Below are positions 58,639-64,000 of a DNA stretch of 64,000 nucleotides, one piece after another. Where the stretch lies: NCBI GenBank assembly GCA_038234715.1, contig JBBQTD010000002.1:62001-126000 (forward strand). The letters are read 5' to 3'. Within the stretch, counting starts at the first letter, position 1; the number at the start of each line of letters is the position of its first letter. The notes below the pieces were generated by a model that worked only from the letters and a program-made list of their open reading frames with translations, had not been told where the DNA came from and made no database searches. The translations under genes were made by a program, and so were the position numbers. The DNA is from SZAS-103 sp038234715. Lineage in GTDB: Bacteria; Pseudomonadota; Gammaproteobacteria; Xanthomonadales; Xanthomonadaceae.

Positions 58639-59499
58639 TCAGTGCTCCTCGCAGGACCGTTCGTAGCGTTCCGTGGCTTCTTCGCGCGCCTGCGCATCCG
58701 GGTCAACCAGGCTCTGCGTAATGTCCTCGCACGGATTGGAGCCGCGGCCACTCATCCGCATGCCGCGGTCGGAAGCAACCTGGACGAGCCCGTGCGCATC
58801 CGGACGCGGGGCCGGGCCGTTCCCTACGATGAACCCCACCACCGAGTTAACGACATCCTCGGGACTGGGATCGTCGCGCACGTGAAAGTCCGGCGAATTG
58901 CTGTGTGCGGCTCCGGGCAGCATGTAGGAGACATCGCGATGGGCAAGCAGGTCGCGTGGATGCTCTTGCGTCTGCGCAGACGGAACGCGCACGACGCCGT
59001 TCTTGTCAAACAACAGCGCGGGCGACCATATGGGTACGACAGGCACCGGAGGCGGCTCGATGGCGACTGCCTGTAGCGCGTCCTTCGGTGCGGTGGCGGC
59101 GTGCGGCGGTTGCGCGGATGGGAGGGGTACCGATCGGTCCGGCACGGGTCGCGTCGCTACGGTTGGTGGTGGCGAGGATGCCTTGGGAAGCACGCGCTGC
59201 GGCATCACGATCGGCTGTGGTGCAATCCGGGCCGGATGCCGTTCGATGATGGTGATCTGCATCGGCACTAAGGCCACGCTTCGGCGCGCCAGCACAGGCC
59301 GCATCGCCTCACGCAATCCCAGGGCGAACACCAGTTGCAGCAACGCGACTGCGACCACGATCGCTGCGCGTTGTCGTGCCGCAGTCGGATCGTGCTGCGC
59401 AGTTGGCACCGGGCCAAGGCACAGCAGCGACATGCGCAAGGCAGGCTTCGGTGCAGGTTCGCGTGCGGCGAGTTCCCAGAATGCATCGATCGTCGCCAA
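58639..59499 (-). CDS. Proline-rich single-pass membrane protein
   Basis: A 286-residue protein of unrecognised family. About 45 N-terminal cytoplasmic residues are followed by a transmembrane helix (AAIVVAVALLQLVFALGL) and a long Pro/Ala-rich periplasmic region with repeated proline (e.g. ASSPPPTVATRPVP, IEPPPVPVVP), then a C-terminal part with two Cys (NPCEDITQSLVD and ERSCEEH). The architecture recalls TonB or energy-transducing linkers but the TonB C-terminal fold was not recognised. It lies between the cytochromes (convergent) and nfuA, with 140 bases to nfuA. Confidence 0.7.
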   Translation of the reverse strand: MATIDAFWELAAREPAPKPALRMSLLCLGPVPTAQHDPTAARQRAAIVVAVALLQLVFALGLREAMRPVLARRSVALVPMQITIIERHPARIAPQPIVMPQRVLPKASSPPPTVATRPVPDRSVPLPSAQPPHAATAPKDALQAVAIEPPPVPVVPIWSPALLFDKNGVVRVPSAQTQEHPRDLLAHRDVSYMLPGAAHSNSPDFHVRDDPSPEDVVNSVVGFIVGNGPAPRPDAHGLVQVASDRGMRMSGRGSNPCEDITQSLVDPDAQAREEATERYERSCEEH

Positions 59500-59639
59500 G
59501 CACGCAGTTCCGCCGGAAGGTTCGGCAGGCTAGCTTGTCACGATGAAAGATCCGGTTAAGTGCGGCCCGATTCCAGGTCGCCCTGGATGCGCGATTCAGT
59601 CACTGCGTCGAAATAGCTCATGCGCTACGCCGAAACGGA

Positions 59640-60260
59640 TCATGCGATCCGTTTCATGTACGGTGCCGCGCCTGTCGCGTGGTCGGTCGCGTCGCGGATC
59701 GCGGTGAGCTGCGGCAGCTTTCCGAGCAAGGTCTTCTCGATGCCGTTCTTCAACGTGACATCGACCATTCCGCAACCATGGCAGCCACCGCCGAAGCGCA
59801 GCACTGCTGCGTTGTCGGCAGTGATGGATTCCAGCGAGACGCGGCCGCCATGCGAAGCGAGCTGCGGATTGATCTCCGTATCGAGCAGGTAGCGCACCTG
59901 CTCGGCAAGATCGGCATTCGCGCCAGGCGGCGATCCCTTGAGCTTCGGCGCACGGATGTTGAGCTGTCCACCGCCGGCTTCTTCGATGAAATCGATGCGT
60001 GCGCCTTCGAAGTACGGCGCGCTCGCCGCGTCGACGTACAGCGCGAACCCTTCGCACTGCAGCATCCACTCGTCGCCGCTCAATTCGTTCTTGTCGCAGA
60101 ACGCGAGCCGCGCATCCGCCTTGGGCGTGCCCGGATGCACGGCGCTGAGCGAAATCCCGTCGGCGTCGCCGCCCTGGGTAGCGAACAGGCGCGCGAAATG
60201 GCGCTGCGCCGAAGGAGTCAGTTCGAGCAGGCTTGGTTCGGGGAGGCTGGATTGCGTCAT
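59640..60260 (-). CDS. nfuA: Fe-S biogenesis protein NfuA
   Basis: A 206-residue carrier of [4Fe-4S] clusters. The N-terminal half is a degenerate A-type (IscA-like) domain without its cysteines, with GTPKADARLAFCDKNEL and FEGARIDFIEEAGGGQL; the C-terminal Nfu domain has the ligand pair CHGCGMVDVTLKNGIE. Start ATG 60260 gives MTQSSLPEPSLLELT; nine more residues upstream are possible. The length (about 190-210) is standard. It is divergent from phhB. Confidence 0.95.
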   Translation of the reverse strand: MTQSSLPEPSLLELTPSAQRHFARLFATQGGDADGISLSAVHPGTPKADARLAFCDKNELSGDEWMLQCEGFALYVDAASAPYFEGARIDFIEEAGGGQLNIRAPKLKGSPPGANADLAEQVRYLLDTEINPQLASHGGRVSLESITADNAAVLRFGGGCHGCGMVDVTLKNGIEKTLLGKLPQLTAIRDATDHATGAAPYMKRIA

Positions 60261-60304
60261 GCGGCGTATTCTACGCTGCCACCTCATTCCCGGATGAACC
60301 TGCC

Positions 60305-60739
60305 ATGGCCGACAAGAACGCGAAAGCTGCGAATCCCCCGAAGCCCGTGAAACCCTCGAAGCCGCCGAAAGCCCAGAAGCTGCCGAAATCCCGGATGCCG
60401 ACCAAGGCAGCAGCGTTGCATGCGGCCCACTGCAAACCGCTCAAGGGCGCCGAACACAAGCTCGGCGCTGCAGACACCAAGGCCTTGCTCAAGCAGCTGC
60501 CTGGCTGGAGAACGATCGACGACGGCGACGCGATCGAGAAAACCTTCACGTTCAAGAACTACTACCGCACGGTCGCCTTCGTGAACGCACTGGCCTACAT
60601 TGCCCACCACGAAGACCACCATCCCGATCTCGGAGTGCACTACGGCAAGGTGGTCGTGCGCTATTCCACGCACGATGTCGGTGGCCTGTCGATGAACGAT
60701 GTCATCTGCGCCGCGAAGGTCGAACAGTTGCCGGCGTAA
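60305..60739 (+). CDS. phhB: Pterin-4a-carbinolamine dehydratase with Lys/Pro-rich N-terminus
   Basis: A 144-residue protein. The C-terminal 100 residues are a PCD/DCoH domain, which dehydrates the pterin carbinolamine formed by phenylalanine hydroxylase: KTFTFKNYYRTVAFVNALAYIAHHEDHHPDLG with the conserved histidines, then YGKVVVRYSTHDVGGLS. The first 35 residues are an unusual low-complexity extension rich in Lys and Pro (PPKPVKPSKPPKAQKLPKS) not found in most members. Start ATG 60305. No phhA is in the window. Confidence 0.9.
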   Translation: MADKNAKAANPPKPVKPSKPPKAQKLPKSRMPTKAAALHAAHCKPLKGAEHKLGAADTKALLKQLPGWRTIDDGDAIEKTFTFKNYYRTVAFVNALAYIAHHEDHHPDLGVHYGKVVVRYSTHDVGGLSMNDVICAAKVEQLPA

Positions 60740-60773
60740 CCAGCCCGCCACAGGTCATCACAGCAATCCGCGC

Positions 60774-60920
60774 ATGCGACTGGCACCGGTGCCATGCGTC
60801 ATCGCGTTGCTGGCCGCCGGTTGCCAGAGCGCGCCCACTGCCACCCACGGCAATGCCCTGGCCACGGCGCCATCCGCCACGGGCCCGATCAGCTACTCCA
60901 GCGGAGTCGGCGCGAGCTGA
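60774..60920 (+). CDS. Tiny predicted lipoprotein
   Basis: A 48-residue protein, MRLAPVPCVIALLAAGCQSA and a short Thr/Ala/Ser-rich tail. The lipobox LAAGC places the modified Cys at residue 17, leaving a mature peptide of about 32 residues. It begins 35 bases after the phhB stop. Small lipoproteins of this kind are common; no function can be assigned. Confidence 0.55.
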   Translation: MRLAPVPCVIALLAAGCQSAPTATHGNALATAPSATGPISYSSGVGAS

Positions 60921-60990
60921 TACGAACCCATCGTGATCCATGGCGCCCACGGCGAACCCGACCGCATCCGCTCGGTCCGTGCGCGGCCTC

Positions 60991-61116
60991 GCTGTAACCA
61001 TACGCTGCGCCGATGTATCCCTGCGCAGCTCCGCTGTAACCATACGCTGCGCCGATGTATCCCTACGCAGCTTCGATGTATCCGATCGCGGCCGCGGCGA
61101 AGCTACTGTCGTCGCC
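60991..61116. repeat. Tandem array L4: three 42-bp units
   Basis: Units start at 60991, 61033 and 61075. The first two are near-identical (GCTGTAACCATACGCTGCGC and onward); the third is diverged. Each is two 21-bp halves that agree at about 15 of 21 positions. A dyad, GCTGCGC-N12-GCGCAGC, is perfect in the first unit and shortened in the second. On the minus strand the heptads read GYIGAAY and GYSGAAQ, but a stop codon interrupts the frame. The array lies between the convergent ends of the small lipoprotein gene and the glucan synthase gene. Confidence 0.8.
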
Positions 61117-61146
61117 GCTTTCCTGGTCGAACTGCAACGCTCCCTG

Positions 61147-64000
61147 TCAACGACTCGCCGGCGGCAATTCCATGGCGACTCGGTGTTCGCGTCCATCATC
61201 GACGAGCTTGATCGTGCGTTCAGCCTGCTCGACGTCGTCCACGTGGATGCCCTTCGGGCTGCCTGCTGCCGACGATTGCGTGACCGTGATGTGGTAAGGC
61301 GTGCTGCCATAGCGGTAGTCGATCGTGTATGCAGGCCAGTCGGCGGGGATGCACGGCGCGATGCGCAAGGTGTCGCCGGTGCGGTGCAGGCCGAGCAGCG
61401 ACTCCACGATGAGGCGGTACATCCAACCCGCCGAGCCGGTGTACCAGGTCCAGCCGCCGCGGCCGGTGTGCGGGGCGACTGCGTACACGTCGGCGGCGAC
61501 GACGTACGGTTCGACCTTGTATGTGGCGATGGCTTCGGGCGAATCGCCGTGGCTGACCGGGTTGATCAATGCAAGCAATTCCCATGCCTTCGCCGATTCG
61601 CCAAGTTCGGCGAATGCCATGGTCGCCCACACGGCCGCGTGCGTGTACTGGCCGCCGTTTTCGCGAACGCCGGGCACGTAACCGGCGATGTAGCCCGGAT
61701 CACGGTAGCCCGGTCCGTGCACGGCACTGCGATCGAATGGTGGATCGAGCAACTGCACGATCTTCGCGTCGCGGCGCACCAGGTGCGTGTCGAGGGAATG
61801 CATCGCCTGCCGCGCGCGCTCCGGGTCCCCCGCGCCGGACAGCACCGACCAGCTTTGCGCAATCGAATCGATCGCGCATTCGGTGTTGCCTGCGGCGCCC
61901 AGCGGCGTGCCGTCGTCGAACCAGGCGCGGCGATACCACGCGCCGTCCCACGCATGCGCTTCGATCGCAAGTCGTAACGCTTCGGCTTCGTTGAGGCAGC
62001 GTTCGACAAACGGCTGGTCGCCACGCAGCCGCGCGACATCGCTGAAGCGTTTCAATGTGTCGTGCAGGAAGAACGCGAGCCACACGCTTTCCCCCTTGGC
62101 CGCGGCTCCAACGCGGTTCATGCCGTCGTTCCAGTCGCCGGTGCCGATCAGCGGAAGTCCATTTTCACCGCGCAGCCGCAGGCCGCGTTCAAGAGCGTGC
62201 ACGCAATGGCGATACAGGCTTTCGCGTTGCGGCGATCGCACCGGAAGATCGTAGTACGACTCTTCGTCGGGGCCTAGCACGCGGCCCTCAACGAACGATG
62301 CCGTCGCATCGAGCACGCTGCAATCGCCGGTGACTTCCACGTAGCGGGCGGTCGCGAACGGCAACCATAGGTAGTCGTCGGAACAGTGCGTACGCACGCC
62401 TCGGTCCTGCGGCGGATGCCACCAGTGCTGCACGTCGCCTTCGGGGAACTGGTGCGATGCGCACAGCAACAGATGCTGGCGTACGAGTTGCGGTGCTGCA
62501 TGCACCATCGCCAATGCATCCTGCAGCTGGTCGCGGAATCCGTAGGCGCCGCCGGACTGATAGAAGCCGCTGCGTCCCCAGAAGCGGCATGCGATCACCT
62601 GGTAGAGCAACCATCCGTTGGCGAGCGCATTCACTGCGGCATCGGGCGTTTGCACCTGCACCGTGCCGAGCACGTCGCGCCAATGTGCGTGCACCGCATC
62701 GAGCGCAACCTGTGCGGCGGCTGCGTTGCGGGGCTTGAGCGCCAATGCGCGCGCTTCGCCCTCGTCGCGTGCAGCGCCGAGGCGGAACACGACGGGATGT
62801 TCGAGCTCGTCGATCAATGCGACGGTGATTCCGAACGCAGCGCACGGGTCGAGGCCCGCGCCGACGCGCCCCGACAATGTCACCCGCTCGGCCGCCGCGG
62901 GTCTGCGCAAGCTGCCATTGCGGCCGATGAACTCGCTGCGGTCGCCGGTCACGCTGCGCACCTTTTCGTCCACGTCGAAAAACGCGACGCGTCCGCCAAA
63001 CTCCGCGTTGTACGGGTTGCGGGCGAACACCGCGCCGGTGTCGGCGTCCTGCTCGGTGACGACGTGCATCAGTCCCTTGGTGCGCAGGTCGCCGAGCACC
63101 CATTCGGTGTAGCCGATCACGCTGATCCGGCGTGCGCGGCCGGACAGGTTGCGCAACTTGAGCACCGCGTACTTGATCGGCGCGTCGATCGCAACGTACA
63201 CCCACAATGCGCTCGCGATGCCATCCTCGATGTGCTCGTACACGCTGTAACCGAATCCATGGCGGATCCGGTAGACGCCCTCGCCGCGGCACGGCAGCAG
63301 CGTCGGCGACCACACCTTGCCGGTCTCCTCGTCGCGCAGGTAATACGCTTCGCCGCACGGGTCGGACACCGGGTCGTTGTGCCACGGCGTAAGCCGGAAC
63401 TCATGCGCGTTGTCGCACCAGGTATAGCCGGGCCCACTGTCGGTGACGACACAACCGAAATGCGGATTCGCCAGCACGTTGCTCCATGGCGCCGGCGTCG
63501 CCTGCCCTGCCTCTAGGGTGATGACGTATTCGCGGCCATCCGCGGAAAACCCGCCGAAGCCGTTGTCGCCCTGCAGCACGATCGCCTCGAGAGCGATCGA
63601 TGGCACGGGCTCGTAAAGCGTCTCCCTGGGCACGTGGCGCTTCGGCAATGCATCCGGGGGCCGGCGCCGCACGACCTGTTCGGCGAGCGTGCCATTGGCA
63701 TCGCTGAGCACGATGCGCGCCACCGATTGCACCAGGATCCGGTCTTCGGTGCTCATCTGCTGCGCGAGCCGAACGAAAATGCCGCCCGCCTTGTCGATCG
63801 TGTTGGCCTCGATGCCCGCCGCGATCAGGCCCATGATCTGGTCCTGCAACACCTGGCGATACCCGGCGTGGTCCTCGTTCCAGATCACCAGGTCCACGCT
63901 CAAGCCCTTCAGACGCCAGTACGCGTGCGCCTGCACGACCTGGCGCACCAGGTCGATGTTTTCGGGACTGGCGATCTGCAGCAGCACGATCGGCAGGTCG
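61147..64000 (-). CDS. Cyclic beta-glucan synthase-like, GH94 C-terminal part (5' end outside window)
   Basis: About 951 residues of a larger protein, continuing past the right edge. The frame is open at the edge and the first methionine-type codon (GTG 63987) is internal. The sequence has the features of GH94 phosphorylase-like enzymes and the C-terminus of cyclic beta-1,2-glucan synthases (NdvB/ChvB): GGFSADGREYVI, PWHNDPVSDPCGEAYYLRDE, GGAYGFRDQLQD, HWWHPPQDRGVRTHCSDDYLWLP, where an Asp of the SDD stretch is the general acid in GH94, and GDWNDGMNRVG. In NdvB this part controls chain length. UDP-glucose from galU at 36 kb would be the donor. Confidence 0.85.
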   Translation of the reverse strand, partial: DLPIVLLQIASPENIDLVRQVVQAHAYWRLKGLSVDLVIWNEDHAGYRQVLQDQIMGLIAAGIEANTIDKAGGIFVRLAQQMSTEDRILVQSVARIVLSDANGTLAEQVVRRRPPDALPKRHVPRETLYEPVPSIALEAIVLQGDNGFGGFSADGREYVITLEAGQATPAPWSNVLANPHFGCVVTDSGPGYTWCDNAHEFRLTPWHNDPVSDPCGEAYYLRDEETGKVWSPTLLPCRGEGVYRIRHGFGYSVYEHIEDGIASALWVYVAIDAPIKYAVLKLRNLSGRARRISVIGYTEWVLGDLRTKGLMHVVTEQDADTGAVFARNPYNAEFGGRVAFFDVDEKVRSVTGDRSEFIGRNGSLRRPAAAERVTLSGRVGAGLDPCAAFGITVALIDELEHPVVFRLGAARDEGEARALALKPRNAAAAQVALDAVHAHWRDVLGTVQVQTPDAAVNALANGWLLYQVIACRFWGRSGFYQSGGAYGFRDQLQDALAMVHAAPQLVRQHLLLCASHQFPEGDVQHWWHPPQDRGVRTHCSDDYLWLPFATARYVEVTGDCSVLDATASFVEGRVLGPDEESYYDLPVRSPQRESLYRHCVHALERGLRLRGENGLPLIGTGDWNDGMNRVGAAAKGESVWLAFFLHDTLKRFSDVARLRGDQPFVERCLNEAEALRLAIEAHAWDGAWYRRAWFDDGTPLGAAGNTECAIDSIAQSWSVLSGAGDPERARQAMHSLDTHLVRRDAKIVQLLDPPFDRSAVHGPGYRDPGYIAGYVPGVRENGGQYTHAAVWATMAFAELGESAKAWELLALINPVSHGDSPEAIATYKVEPYVVAADVYAVAPHTGRGGWTWYTGSAGWMYRLIVESLLGLHRTGDTLRIAPCIPADWPAYTIDYRYGSTPYHITVTQSSAAGSPKGIHVDDVEQAERTIKLVDDGREHRVAMELPPASR

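Overview
The window is about 64 kb of high-GC, gene-dense chromosome from a gammaproteobacterium. The housekeeping content and order (ndk-rlmN-pilW, yfgM-bamB-der, cmk-rpsA-ihfB-lapA-lapB, guaB-guaA, ppsR/ppsA, DUF1244, agmatine deiminase plus N-carbamoylputrescine amidase, a PsrA-like regulator beside fad genes) suggests the Xanthomonadales/Lysobacterales. This is inference from gene families; no genus can be named from the sequence alone.

Layout. 1-1.9 kb: the C-terminal end of a PfaC/HglE-type polyketide or fatty-acid synthase (FabA-like dehydratase didomain) and its phosphopantetheinyl transferase. 1.9-4.6 kb: a tandem array, then an accessory island that reads as an integron cassette array without an integrase: three good attC sites and four cassette genes, two of them broken. 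4.6-5.0 kb: tRNA-Glu and tRNA-Ala with promoter and terminator. 5-10 kb: DUF1249, PEP synthase with its regulator, and an MscS channel. 10-14 kb: a periplasmic-propeller diguanylate cyclase directly downstream of oligoribonuclease, and DUF2721. 14-20 kb: tadA, guaA, a small unknown gene, guaB, folD and DUF1244. 20-25.4 kb: M28 peptidase, alpha/beta hydrolase and moeB-moeA-mobA. 25.4-31.5 kb: der-bamB-yfgM, pilW-rlmN-ndk. 31.7-36.1 kb: PsrA-like regulator and a two-gene beta-oxidation pair. 36-44.6 kb: cmk-rpsA-ihfB, then a five-gene overlapping run lapA-lapB-GT4-wbpM-galU linking LPS control to glycan initiation. 45.5-49.6 kb: rpmJ, a BamE-like secreted protein, aguA-aguB and a TraB-family protein. 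49.6-57.4 kb: a three-gene RND efflux operon. 57.8-61 kb: two c-type cytochromes, a proline-rich membrane protein, nfuA, phhB and a tiny lipoprotein. 61.1 kb to the edge: the C-terminal GH94-type part of a cyclic-beta-glucan-synthase-like enzyme.

The most unusual signal is not a gene. Four intergenic spots (near 2.0, 18.4, 45.0 and 61.0 kb) each carry a tandem array whose repeat is exactly 42 bp, built from two 21-bp halves, yet the repeat sequences differ from locus to locus. All four lie outside genes and outside the promoters and terminators I could place; three contain dyad-symmetric motifs. A shared 21/42-bp period (two and four turns of B-DNA, or 7 and 14 codons) with unrelated sequences is hard to explain by chance, and I do not recognise it as a described family.

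Most genes lie in tightly spaced, often overlapping runs, so expression is probably operonic. Starts were chosen by ribosome-binding site, overlap with the upstream gene and family length.
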